In this document: piece after piece, positions 53,822-62,446 of the stretch
How positions within the stretch are numbered: position 1 is the first letter of the stretch
Layout of the letters: the number at the start of each line of letters is the position of its first letter
Assembly (NCBI RefSeq): GCF_018131005.1
Contig: NZ_JAFCJK010000009.1
Location: 186,001 to 250,000 of the forward strand
DNA: 64,000 nucleotides
Direction of reading: 5' to 3'
From: Bradyrhizobium lablabi
GTDB taxonomy: Bacteria > Pseudomonadota > Alphaproteobacteria > Rhizobiales > Xanthobacteraceae
The notes under the pieces: model-generated
The model's database searches: none
Told to the model about the DNA's origin: nothing
Seen by the model: only the letters and a program-made list of their open reading frames with translations
Made by a program: the position numbers and the translations under genes

Positions 53822-54356
53822 GCAATCCTCCTTCCAAGGACCACGCTCAAAGACAGATCGAGCCTACAGCTTCCAAATTGGCTGAGGGCGGCGCGATTAG
53901 CCGCATGCAGGAGTAGCTTGATCGTTGAATTTCCGGTTTGCGTCAAAACCGGCCGAGGCTGTTCGAACATGAGCAGTTCCTCGGCTTGGGGCGGGAGCGC
54001 AATTGGTCTCTCGGTCACCGGCAAATGCCACGGATCCGTTCGGTGACGCCTATTAACGCGTATGGAACCTGATTGGTTGCCTTCGATCGTGGCTGCAGTG
54101 CTGACGGAAATCGCGGTGCCCGCTTTTGGCCGGCTGGTCCTCTGGGTCCAATTTGCAGACTGTCTCGGCTCCTGGAGGGTGTCCGCTTGACCCCGGCAAG
54201 CGGCGGGGGCGATGTCCAAAACGCCACGTTCCAACATTTCCGAGCGCGGCGGCGCTCCAATTTTCGCGGCCGCAAACTTGGCAAAACGCAAAATTCCGTT
54301 TCTCCGTGGAATTATCTACCGCCTTATCAACGCGCCTCGGCTAACGGGGATTGCCA
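53822..54356. other. Intergenic region with GTCCGCTT-type repeat
   Basis: No gene is supported in these 535 bases. TGTCCGCTTGACCCC (54180-54194) resembles TGTCCGCTTAACCCC (56606-56620) next to the second pfam04392 gene. Such TGTCCGCTT stretches are frequent between Bradyrhizobium genes. Confidence 0.4.
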
Positions 54357-54602
54357 ATGATCGAGCCGTTCTACGGCAGCTTCGACGGCCACGCTTGCCG
54401 ATACACGGCGAGTGAGGCTTGGGTGCTGTGCGGCTCCTGGGAGCAGCACGACATCGCGGCGGTTCTGAATGCCGTGTGTGACGTGCCCAGGGAAGTATTC
54501 GATCAGCTCTTCCCAAGCCTGCCCAACCTGCCACGCCGCGCTTTCCTGACACCAGAGGAGCGCGAGATCATTAAGGCGCTGATGGATGGACATCTGGGCT
54601 AA
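54357..54602 (+). CDS. Small island protein, possible shortened C-terminus
   Basis: 81 residues from ATG 54357, GGGGA upstream. It begins 'MIEPFYGSFDGHACRYTASE' and ends 'EREIIKALMDGHLG'. One frame back, sensible coding appears to continue as LTFEQALEMLNTGRM to a stop near 54646, so a single lost G near 54597 may have shortened the protein. Function unknown. Confidence 0.55.
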   Translation: MIEPFYGSFDGHACRYTASEAWVLCGSWEQHDIAAVLNAVCDVPREVFDQLFPSLPNLPRRAFLTPEEREIIKALMDGHLG

Positions 54603-55461
54603 CCTTCGAGCAAGCGCTGGAGATGCTCAACACTGGCCGGATGTAACAACTAAAGCGCAGGCCATCGGTCGGGACTTTTTTCTCTGAGCGGCGGCGAACC
54701 ACTGGCCGCCCGGATGCGTCATTTCGCGCTAGGCCGCTCAGCAGACCGCAGATCAGCGTCGGGTACTGGCCGGCGGCTTCAATGCTTGGTGCCCGACTTC
54801 CAATAGATCAGACATACGCAAAACAATTGCTCGGCTGCAGAGCGGACCTCAATTGCCATATCGGGCCGTTCGTTTGCAAAGGCGGACTCTACTCCTTCAC
54901 CATCCCGGCCAGGGTTTGCATCGCTTCGATTTCGGCGGCCTTTTGATCGGGCAAATCCAGCCCTTCTTCATCCGCAAAAGAATTCGCGGCCGCTTTGGAT
55001 ATCGAAGAAATAGAGGGCTATGGTGAGTGCTCCCCCCATCCGTGAAAGGCGGGAGCGTATAGAACTCTCAGCCACTGGCGCCCAAGCGTCTCGTGCCAGT
55101 GATCTTGGCCGGAATTCTGCTTTCGCGGCCTGAAACCCGGCGACCGTTGGTGCCTCTGTGCTCCGCGTTGGCACGAAGCACTCGAGGCGGGGTAGCGCCT
55201 CGCGTGGTCTCTTTGCGCGCCACTCAGTTGGGTCAAACTGCGAAAGTCTCGCATCGAGCACAAGTGGTCCGATCTTGCTCAGAGATCTGACCTCACAGGG
55301 GACATGTTGAATCGGCAGCAACGGGCCAAAGGCGGACGTCAAAGGATTTTGCGGACTGTGACCCAGTTCACACCGCTTCGGTCCATTGCAGACTATTCAA
55401 TTGCGAACCGCCTCGAACTCGATCGACCGCGCGAATCCGACGCAACCCGCAGGGTACGCAT
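54603..55461. other. Long gene-poor stretch
   Basis: About 860 bases. Frames on both strands (for example minus 54968-55342) lack start signals and family marks and look like decayed DNA. I support no gene here. Confidence 0.45.
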
Positions 55462-56433
55462 TTGAGCAGAGCCACTAGCTCAATTGTTATTGCGGTACTG
55501 GCGGCAATCATCCCCGCTCAGCGAACACTATCGCAACCGGCACCGGCGATCGCGGGCGGCTCAATGTCGCCAGCCACCATCCTTGAAGAAATAAAAGATC
55601 TGCGTTCGGCGCGACCCCTGTCACGCAAGGAAGAGCGCGCGCTAAGACCTTTGGATCAGTTCAAGGAATGCGAACAATGTCCTGAAATGATTGTGGTGCC
55701 CGTAGGTAGCTTTTCGATGGGTGCGAATGATGGAGAGCCGGGAAGCACCGCCGGCGAAAGGCCACGGCACGAAGTAAACTTTCGACAGCCCTTTGCCGTA
55801 GGTCGCTTTCCTGTGACGATGGCCGAATGGGACGCGTGCGTTGCTGCAAAGGGGTGCAGCCATCGGCCCGCTGACAGCGGCTGGGGCCGCGGAGATCAGC
55901 CCGTGATCGATCTGCTATGGAATGATGCCAAGGAATACGTGGCTTGGCTTTCCCGAGCCACCGGTCGACATTATCGCCTGCTGAGCGAAGCTGAGCGCGA
56001 ATATGTCACGCGTGCCGGGACGACGACGGCTTACTGGTGGGGAAATTCTTTCGCACCTTCAAAGGCAAATTGCGATCCAGGCAATCGTGAATTGATTTCT
56101 GCAAGCGCCGGCGATTTTCAGGACGTCGTTGCAGGAGCACGGCCTCTACCCGTTCAATCGTTCGCGCCAAATCCATGGGGGCTCTATCAAGTCCATGGCA
56201 ACGTCTATGACTGGGTCGAGGATTGCTGGAACGAAAACTACGACGGAGCGCCATCTGATGGCTCAGCCTGGCTGACCGGGAACTGTGACCGTCGCGTTCT
56301 GCGTGGTGGCGCCTTCAGCCGAACTGCCCAAACGGCCCGATCATCTGCGCGACTTTGGTCCGGCTCGCCCAATCGCTTTGTCTATATGAGCGTCCGTGTC
56401 GCAAGGACATGGACCGTTAGATCCACCGAATGA
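55462..56433 (+). CDS. Secreted formylglycine-generating-enzyme (SUMF1) family protein
   Basis: 323 residues from TTG 55462, required to include a signal peptide (SRATSSIVIAVLAAIIP). The FGE-sulfatase domain spans about 70-315: 'VPVGSFSMGANDGEPGS', 'GRFPVTMAEWDACV', 'LLSEAEREYVTRAGTTTAYWWG', 'NPWGLYQVHGNVYDWVEDCWNE' and 'VLRGGAFSRTA' are family marks. The Cys pair needed for true FGE activity is not obvious. No sulfatase gene is nearby, so it may act in other protein modification or binding. It lies between the two pfam04392 genes. Confidence 0.88.
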   Translation: MSRATSSIVIAVLAAIIPAQRTLSQPAPAIAGGSMSPATILEEIKDLRSARPLSRKEERALRPLDQFKECEQCPEMIVVPVGSFSMGANDGEPGSTAGERPRHEVNFRQPFAVGRFPVTMAEWDACVAAKGCSHRPADSGWGRGDQPVIDLLWNDAKEYVAWLSRATGRHYRLLSEAEREYVTRAGTTTAYWWGNSFAPSKANCDPGNRELISASAGDFQDVVAGARPLPVQSFAPNPWGLYQVHGNVYDWVEDCWNENYDGAPSDGSAWLTGNCDRRVLRGGAFSRTAQTARSSARLWSGSPNRFVYMSVRVARTWTVRSTE

Positions 56434-56685
56434 TGGCGCGTCGGTTTGGAAGAAGCGCCTTGCCTCGGCAAATTTCCGCTCAGGTTCAAAACCGGCAATG
56501 CTCCGGTTGCAGATTTCTGCTTAGTCCCCAAAGCACGCATCCGCGCCCTAGAATTCATCCGCGGCCGTACGCCGCGTGCTCGCGGTTCTTCACCTCAATC
56601 GGCGATGTCCGCTTAACCCCTAACAGCGGCACAGAAGCGGACATCGCGCGAGGTCCGAAAAGGGCCAGAAGCGGAAATGACCAAC

Positions 56686-57654
56686 TCATTCGATAACCTT
56701 ATCAGCACGAATGATGACCGGTTCTGGTATCGATAAGTTCAGCAACTTTGCAGTCTTGAGGTTAAGTACCAATTCAAATTTGGTAGGTCGTTCGACTGGC
56801 ATGTTGGCGGGGTTCACGCCCTTAAATATTCTATCTACGTATTGCGCTGATCGCCTGAACATGGCCGACAAGCTTGGACCGTAACTTGCCAATCCACCGG
56901 CCTCAACATACTCGCTGATTTGATAGATTGCCGGGATTGGAACGGTATTGGCAAGATCAACAATCTTTCGCCGAATTGGATCGGCGAGCACGAACACAGC
57001 GTCACACTGTTCTCTTCTGACATCCTGAAACGCTCGCTCCAGATCGGCGGGAGTTAGCGCAACAACAGGAACCGTTGATAACCCGACGGTAGGCGCGGCT
57101 GCGCGCGATACCTCATACAGCCCTTGGTGGGTAGGATTTGACGACATCAACACAGCAATCTTTCTGGCGGTCGGAAGCATTGCGCTGATCACGTCAAAGA
57201 TCTTGGTAGTGGTGTCGCCGTACATATTGGCTAAGCCGGTTATGTTGCCTCCGGGATGAGCAAGGCTTTTCACAAAACCGGACCCTACGGGATCAGTCGC
57301 AGGTGTCATCACAATGGGAATGGTCGATGTTGCTCGCTGCGCAGCGGCTATCGCCGGTGTTGAAACAGTAACAAGCGCGTCGGGACGAAGTGCAATGAGT
57401 TCACCAACCAACGCAGGCAACCGGTCATTTTGTCCCTCAGCTTGCCGCTTGTCGATAATGAGGTTCTTGCCTTCGATATAACCGAGAGTGCTCAACTCTT
57501 GTCTAAATACCTCAAACAGGTTGATGTCTGGACTAACTATGAAGCCGGGCGTTAGATACCCAATTCGCCAGATTTTCTCCGGTTGCGACCACCCGACCTT
57601 CGGCAAAGTAATGGCCCCGCCTGCAAGAGCCGCAATAAACTCTCGTCGTCTCAT
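56686..57654 (-). CDS. Second orphan pfam04392-type ABC binding protein
   Basis: 322 residues from ATG 57654 (MRRREFIAALAGG); the ATG 30 bases upstream is less likely. 'WRIGYLTPGF', 'FRQELSTLGYIEGKNLIIDKR', 'IPIVMTPATDPVGSGFVKSLAHPGGNITG' in pieces, and 'PAIYQISEYVEAGGLASYGPSL' match the family of the gene at 52826. It is A/T-rich compared with the chromosome. TGTCCGCTT repeat sequence follows its end (56606-56660). The two copies are related but clearly diverged and are probably separate acquisitions. Confidence 0.92.
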   Translation of the reverse strand: MRRREFIAALAGGAITLPKVGWSQPEKIWRIGYLTPGFIVSPDINLFEVFRQELSTLGYIEGKNLIIDKRQAEGQNDRLPALVGELIALRPDALVTVSTPAIAAAQRATSTIPIVMTPATDPVGSGFVKSLAHPGGNITGLANMYGDTTTKIFDVISAMLPTARKIAVLMSSNPTHQGLYEVSRAAAPTVGLSTVPVVALTPADLERAFQDVRREQCDAVFVLADPIRRKIVDLANTVPIPAIYQISEYVEAGGLASYGPSLSAMFRRSAQYVDRIFKGVNPANMPVERPTKFELVLNLKTAKLLNLSIPEPVIIRADKVIE

Positions 57655-57695
57655 GGGCTTCGCCCTCACGTGCAGCCCCGGCAATAATTACACCC

Positions 57696-58055
57696 CTACC
57701 CGAAGCCCGTACATCGCTGACACTGGGTTAAGCTGCGGAACTCGGTTCGCTGAGAGTCCTTCGGCGGCAGCGCTAACTGTGCGCCGATCGGCCGGCCGAG
57801 ATAGCTCTCGATGAAATCGCGGAGCGCGTCGGACACCTCAAGACCCTCGGCGACGATCCGCCACTCCAGATCATGGGCCACTTCGGCGGATGCGTCGCGC
57901 GCCCAGGCCTCGGCCGGGTTGAAGGCGACTATCCGCAGCACATGATCGTATTGGCCCGTGAGCAGCTCGTCGATGAGAGTCGGGCAGTCACCAAGCAGCG
58001 TGAGCGTACCAGATGTAGCCTCTGGCTCCCCAAGATGTAGAAACAGGCAAGCCAT
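57696..58055 (-). CDS. Conserved Bradyrhizobium protein of unknown function
   Basis: 119 residues from ATG 58055. 'CPTLIDELLTGQYDHVLRIVAFNPAEAWARDAS' (in two parts) is a segment I recognise from uncharacterised proteins repeated in many Bradyrhizobium genomes. A final 'CQRC' pair lies near the end. No function known. It is upstream of, and divergent from, a small gene. Confidence 0.65.
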   Translation of the reverse strand: MACLFLHLGEPEATSGTLTLLGDCPTLIDELLTGQYDHVLRIVAFNPAEAWARDASAEVAHDLEWRIVAEGLEVSDALRDFIESYLGRPIGAQLALPPKDSQRTEFRSLTQCQRCTGFG

Positions 58056-58148
58056 TATGGAACCAGTACCGCTGCCACGGCATCCGGCTTGCGGCGCTGA
58101 CCCGCAGGGCTGATACCTCCCCAACATGCGTTAGACAGGAGGGAGACG

Positions 58149-58355
58149 ATGGGACAAGATCGTGACATTCTAATACTTTCATGGCTCGCGCGTCAGCCAG
58201 AAGGGTCTGCCTACGCTGACGAAATTCCCCTTGGGCCTACGGAGGAAGAGCTTGCATCGCTTGTGCGGCGAGAGCTCATTTCGCGGGTCAAGGCGGGTGG
58301 TAAAAATAAATATGTGATCACTCGGGAAGGCAGGCAATTTCAAGAAGGCGATTAA
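58149..58355 (+). CDS. Small winged-helix-like protein
   Basis: 68 residues; AGGAGGGAG ends 4 bases before ATG 58149, a very strong ribosome binding site. 'GPTEEELASLVRRELISRVKAGGKNKYVITREG' (in two parts) fits a winged-helix wing. Probably DNA binding. Nothing is supported in 58356-58609. Confidence 0.65.
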   Translation: MGQDRDILILSWLARQPEGSAYADEIPLGPTEEELASLVRRELISRVKAGGKNKYVITREGRQFQEGD

Positions 58356-58609
58356 TCGCCCGACCCGTTTCCAGAACGCGCTGTCACCCGTTTCGGTTTC
58401 GGCAAAACGGTTCCGCGTCCACACTACTCCCTAGTGTGAGTCACCTCATCGGTCTCACGGAAGGCCGCGCCGCTCGTGAAGTCCTCAAGCACGAGGTAGA
58501 AGGTTCGATCCAGCCGGTCGTTCGGAATGATGGAGGGAGCCTGACCCATACGCAAAACTCCATGAACCGGAGCCAAAGGTATGGGCGGCGAGGCGCTTAA
58601 AGCGAGTCT

Positions 58610-58909
58610 TTAACGTTGCCCAGAATGGTACTGGGCTCTTTCTTCCGGAGTCGGGGCTCGATCTCGAATGCAAAGTTTGCCACCACCGTGCATTCCCTTG
58701 ATATTACGCACGTGCCAACCCGGTCTGACGTAGTGGTGGCGGTTCATGTCCTCTTCCTGCCAACCTGGCTTCGGATGGCCGACTCTGACGCCACTATTGC
58801 AATAGCAATAGACGCCAACAGGCGTGTTGTGCGTGCAAGGAGCTGTCCCGACAGCGGCGGATACGGGGCCGCCGGCAAACAAGAACAGTAGAATGAGAGT
58901 CACTCTCAT
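58610..58909 (-). CDS. Small secreted Cys/His-rich protein
   Basis: 99 residues from ATG 58909. The signal peptide (MRVTLILLFLFAGG, cleavage after SAA) is clear. The mature part has Cys at 'TAPCTHN', 'GVYCYCNSG' and 'GGKLCIRDR' and several His. Disulfide-stabilised periplasmic protein of unknown function. Confidence 0.6.
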   Translation of the reverse strand: MRVTLILLFLFAGGPVSAAVGTAPCTHNTPVGVYCYCNSGVRVGHPKPGWQEEDMNRHHYVRPGWHVRNIKGMHGGGKLCIRDRAPTPEERAQYHSGQR

Positions 58910-58978
58910 GGGAAACACTGCCCTCCGCAATTCATAAAAAATATTGATTAAGTTCCCAAGAAAGCAACCGCCTGTCAA

Positions 58979-59254
58979 TTGCTCAACTCAGGGTTATTTG
59001 TCCGGTCGGATTCTACTTGTATCGTCGCGTTACTGATGGCGAGTTTTCCGGGCGTTGCATCGGCGCAGGTGGACTGCGGCGCGATACCCCGAAGACCGGC
59101 GCGCACCGACTGCTACCGCGGTCTAAACCAGTATCTATCATGGACAATCGGACCTTGCCGCTGCGAGAGCGCGCGGGCAAGCCGAGGCCGCTTGGTTTCG
59201 GGAAATTACCGGAACAGGCCTTCCGAAACACAAACCACATCGGCAACGATATGA
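58979..59254 (+). pseudogene. Frameshifted small secreted protein gene
   Basis: The first frame gives a signal peptide and 'AQVDCGAIPRRPARTDCYRG' up to about 59125. The natural continuation is in the next frame: SIYHGQSDLAAARARGQ, 'AEAAWFREITGTGLPKHKPH', which starts at 59130. Dropping one A near 59126 (CTAAACC) joins them. In the first frame the protein instead ends at 59254 with an unrelated Arg/Ser tail. The start (TTG 58979) is uncertain. Confidence 0.5.
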
Positions 59255-59407
59255 GCTCAGGCCATTCCCGCGCAGCAGTCCGGGAAGTCGCACAGATCGG
59301 TCGTGCTTCCGTTTGTCGGCCGCTGACAAGTTAGTCCGACAGCTATCGCCTCCGCGTGTGGGACGTTCGGCCAGCCTCGGGCCAACCAATGGTGTGGCAG
59401 GACGATG

Positions 59408-59704
59408 TCAACCGTTGCCGCCGCCCTCGACAATCTGCCTGATCGTGATCCTGAGATCGCCGCCGTCCTCGCCGTCGTGGGACTGCGGCGCGCGGCCCCA
59501 GCCGCGATCCAGCAGGATGCTCGCCGCCGACACGCGCGCCGCCGGTGGCACTGCCTCTTGGCTGACGATGCCCGCAAGCACCTTAATGCATAGCTCGGTG
59601 TGCCCCCGCGCCAGCGACCGCAAATCGGTTGGTATTTTCTTTCGGGACAATGACTTGCGGGGTGAGCCTACCCCCTCCTGTTGGCGCAGGCATCGGGCCC
59701 GCAT
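59408..59704 (-). CDS. Phage-type small protein
   Basis: 98 residues; start uncertain (ATG 59704, or a TTG about 20 codons later after a purine-rich stretch). 'HTELCIKVLAGIVSQEAVPP' and 'ARVSAASILLDRGWGRAPQ' match a motif common in small proteins of Rhizobiales prophages, near terminase genes. No terminase is adjacent here. Function unknown; probably a remnant of a phage module. Confidence 0.55.
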   Translation of the reverse strand: MRARCLRQQEGVGSPRKSLSRKKIPTDLRSLARGHTELCIKVLAGIVSQEAVPPAARVSAASILLDRGWGRAPQSHDGEDGGDLRITIRQIVEGGGNG

Positions 59705-59891
59705 CCGGCGCGGCGACAGTCACCCACATAATCTAGCACAAAAGAGATGTACCTCCTGACAGAAGTGCGCGTCCTGCGTTTTTTACAGATCGGCCCTAAC
59801 AATAGGGCTGGCCGCGTTCTACGTGATGCAAGCGAGGTCGGCGGGGTCGGCCCGTCTCCGACCCGGCCGATGGCCCCACTGTGGGAGCCAT

Positions 59892-59945
59892 GATCCAGAT
59901 CAACGCCGTGGCCCGGCGGATCCAGATCAACGCCGTGGCCCGGCG
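59892..59945. repeat. Perfect 27-bp tandem duplication
   Basis: Two identical 27-base units, 59892-59918 and 59919-59945, beginning GATCCAGATCAACGCC and ending GGCCCGGCG. Being a multiple of 3, it keeps frames open. It lies in a 345-base gap (59705-60049) without a supported gene. Confidence 0.9.
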
Positions 59946-60049
59946 GTCGCTCAAGGAATTCGCGCTTTAAGTTGCTCAACCCGTTTTTCCGCGCTGGACG
60001 CTTCTGGGTCGCCGTCGCTTCCTGTTCGGTGATTGAGGGCATGTCACCA

Positions 60050-60622
60050 ATGAACCGCTGTCTTGCTGCTTTCGCAATCGCCATAAGCTTGTTCACCCCA
60101 ATTGCGCACGCCAACGACGCCTTGGAAGCCAAGGTGCGGGCCTACGTTCCGGTCGTCTCCCTCGCCAAGGTATGTGACATAAGGATCAATGACGCCACCT
60201 CGGGTGACCACCGCGCCATGCTCGAAGCAGCGAAATCTGACCCGGACGCCAACAAACTCGCCTACCGCCTCCATTACGAAACGCAGACGGCCTACATCAA
60301 GGCCCGCGACGGAGGTCAACGGGTCGCCTTCTGCAAGGACTTCATCACAGCCAACAGCAAATACGCCAAAGCGCGCTTCACCGCCGTGGTCGAGGGCCAC
60401 ATGAGTGACGTCAGCACTAGTGTGCAGAAGGCGATTGCCCACAACGTCTGCGGTGCGCCCCCCGTCAAGCTGTCCAAGGCCGACTGGAAACCGTACGCGC
60501 TTATCAAAAAGATGCTTCAGACCGAGCAAAAGTTGGCCAAGGAAAACGCCGAGACGAACGGCTGGAACGTCAACGAGGAAACGACAGCGGTCACAGAACA
60601 GTTCTGCGCGGCGATGCGGTGA
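60050..60622 (+). CDS. Secreted protein of unknown function
   Basis: 190 residues from ATG 60050 (GAGGG at 60035-60039; ATG 60041 is too close to it). Signal peptide MNRCLAAFAIAISLF with cleavage after AHA-ND. The mature part is helical with three to four Cys ('KVCDIRIN', 'AFCKDF', 'NVCGAPP', 'EQFCAAM'), likely disulfide bonded. Periplasmic; no family recognised. Confidence 0.65.
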   Translation: MNRCLAAFAIAISLFTPIAHANDALEAKVRAYVPVVSLAKVCDIRINDATSGDHRAMLEAAKSDPDANKLAYRLHYETQTAYIKARDGGQRVAFCKDFITANSKYAKARFTAVVEGHMSDVSTSVQKAIAHNVCGAPPVKLSKADWKPYALIKKMLQTEQKLAKENAETNGWNVNEETTAVTEQFCAAMR

Positions 60623-60907
60623 CTGGTACGGCATCGATCTGAAAGACTTTCCAATGCTAGCCTGCGCAAACTTGAACACGAGATCGAAAAACTGGCATGC
60701 TCCGAGTTGATTGGGCCATTTGGCGCAACAGGCGTTGCAAATCGTCCCGGGCTGGATCCTTGTCACTGGGCAGCTTTCCTGTGCCGCGTCCCACTGCCTG
60801 CCGCGTTCCGGCCGACACCTCTCGGCATGCAACTTCTTAACCAACCGTTAACCATAGCTATTCATGATGCTGCTCTTGTGTGTGTGTTGGCGACGAGCTT
60901 GAACTGC

Positions 60908-61384
60908 ATGGCGCAGAGCAATTCCAGAACGCCAGCTGGAGGGGATGAGGACGTCCTTCCCTCACCGCTGGCACCAGACCAGGGAGCAACAGCCCTCGAT
61001 CTGGTGTATCAAGCGGCCGACGCCTTCCGCAATATGGAAGAGCATGCTCGCAAGACCGAAGCCCGCGCCCAATCGCTTTGCAGCAGCGCCTTAGAAAGAT
61101 TGCGGCTTGCAGAAATCCGAGCTGAGTCCGCCGAGCGGGCGCAACGTGAACTCATCATCACCGCCGAACATAAGCTGCAATATGCGTGCAAAGCACTAGA
61201 ACAGGCCCGGTCTTGTATTGAAGCCCAGAAGGATAAGCTGACGGCAGTAGAACTTCGTGCCGAAGTGGCTGAAGCCGAAGCGAGACAAGCCAAGGAAGCG
61301 CTCGCGCTTGTTGAAGAAGCAATTCGCAAGCGTCTGCTTTGCGCAAACCCGAATGCCGATGGCAGGTTGACAGCGGTAGCCTGA
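60908..61384 (+). CDS. Coiled-coil protein of unknown function
   Basis: 158 residues from ATG 60908; ATG 60827 would add 27. From about residue 30 to the end the sequence is an almost continuous Ala/Glu/Arg/Lys heptad-like helix ('ARKTEARAQSLCSSALERLR', 'AVELRAEVAEAEARQAKEAL'). The beginning 'MAQSNSRTPAGGDEDVLPSP' is one I recognise from repeated Bradyrhizobium proteins. Probably a structural or scaffolding protein. Confidence 0.6.
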   Translation: MAQSNSRTPAGGDEDVLPSPLAPDQGATALDLVYQAADAFRNMEEHARKTEARAQSLCSSALERLRLAEIRAESAERAQRELIITAEHKLQYACKALEQARSCIEAQKDKLTAVELRAEVAEAEARQAKEALALVEEAIRKRLLCANPNADGRLTAVA

Positions 61385-61552
61385 TCCATTGCGGCTGCCA
61401 TGGACCACGCGCCGCGTCACCCGCGCGCGTCTATTCAAAATGACAGAGCCAAGCGGTAACTAACTATTAACCAAGTTGGATTATCTGAAGACTTGGGCAT
61501 TCGGGGCGCGTGTGCTGGCTTGCGGGCCAGCCGGTAGTGTAGGCGTGGACCC

Positions 61553-61759
61553 ATGGCCCTTGACCCGGAAGAGTTCGTCACCCTGACAAATCACGGCTCG
61601 ATGAAACTGCGCGCGGCAGTATTGCGCGCGATGACGTTGCTGCCCAAGGAACGCAAGCGGACAACAATCGTCCGCGAGGGTGAACCGGCGATCCTGAATT
61701 TCGAGCAGATCAAGAACCTTGCGGCGCAGTGGGACGAACGGCTCGTGCCAATCGACTGA
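61553..61759 (+). CDS. Small conserved protein
   Basis: 68 residues. 'TLTNHGSMKLRAAVLRAMTL' and 'REGEPAILNFEQIKNLAAQW' predict a helical protein of a kind seen often in Bradyrhizobium, function unknown. The ribosome binding site is weak. Nothing is supported between it and the LLM pseudogene. Confidence 0.5.
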   Translation: MALDPEEFVTLTNHGSMKLRAAVLRAMTLLPKERKRTTIVREGEPAILNFEQIKNLAAQWDERLVPID

Positions 61760-61948
61760 CTAATTTCGCTGTGCTGGTTTCAATCGGGCCGCCCCCAAGA
61801 GGCGGCTCGTGCACGACCCGTCACGCGCCTCCTCACATAATGGTGGGGCCGTGCTTTTGATCTCTCACAGTGCTACGTCCGATCATCGCGACTAGTCGCG
61901 CCGCGTCGTCATTGGTAGACTTGCCGCGCGCTGTGGCAGCATGTTTTG

Positions 61949-62442
61949 GCGGGCGTCAACCACGGCACTGCTTTCGCAAGTCGCCACAAGCTTGCGCGCG
62001 GGCGTGTCGAGGCCATGAAGGTCATCTGGATTGAGTCAAGGGCCGAGTATCATAGCGAGTTCGTGAACTTCGAGCCGATGATGGCGTGGCCGAAGCCGGT
62101 CCAGAAGCCGCATCCGCCGGTCATCGTGGCGGCGCCTTCCCGTACGGCGTACGGCGGGCCCTGCGCTGCGGCAAACGGCCGGATGCCTCACCGCTCTCGC
62201 GCCCAGTACGCGGACGTGCAGCCCTGCTGCCGAAGTTCCGCGAGATGGCGACTGAGACGCGCCGCGATCTCGCGTCGGTACCGATCACGATCTGGGGCGC
62301 GAAGGAGAATCTGGACCTACTCAAGCGCGACCGCGACGACGGTTTCTCACGCGTGGTCGTCAGCCTCGATTCCGACAAGGGAGATAAGATGCTGCCGGCG
62401 CTCGATCGCTCGGCGAATTTGATCCGCCAGCCCGGTAGCTAA
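61949..62442 (+). pseudogene. LLM flavin-dependent oxidoreductase remnant, multiply frameshifted
   Basis: The middle and end of a luciferase-like monooxygenase are readable only by switching frames: 'AGVNHGTAFASRHKLARGR', 'EYHSEFVNFEPMMAWPKPVQ', 'KPHPPVIV' in one frame; 'GGAFPYGVRRALRCG' in the next; 'MPHRSRAQYADV' back in the first; 'LLPKFREMATE', 'LASVPITIWGAKENLDLLKR' and 'VVSLDSDKGDKM' in the second. At least three frameshifts are needed, and the N-terminal third is missing. It may mark the right edge of the accessory region. It is convergent with the intact LLM gene. Confidence 0.85.
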
Positions 62443-62446
62443 GAGG

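Larger units (their letters stand above)
47575..61948. mobile_element. Probable decayed genomic island next to tRNA-Thr
   Basis: Starts at the tRNA-Thr 3' end and contains a Prim-Pol primase, several small overlapping phage-like genes, frameshifted genes, AT-richer singletons and many orphans, and ends in a truncated LLM pseudogene. No integrase, recombinase, terminase or second copy of the tRNA 3' end was found by eye, so the right border is only a guess and the region may be several insertions. Confidence 0.45.

Noticed and set aside
54968..55342. A 124-codon minus-strand frame in the gap before the FGE-like gene
   Set aside because: No start signal or consistent fold; it resembles intergenic remnants and I could not support it as a gene.
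59668..60132. A minus-strand frame containing the 27-bp duplication
   Set aside because: It overlaps a better supported secreted protein gene and has no start signal; the open frame is a consequence of the 27-base unit being a multiple of 3.
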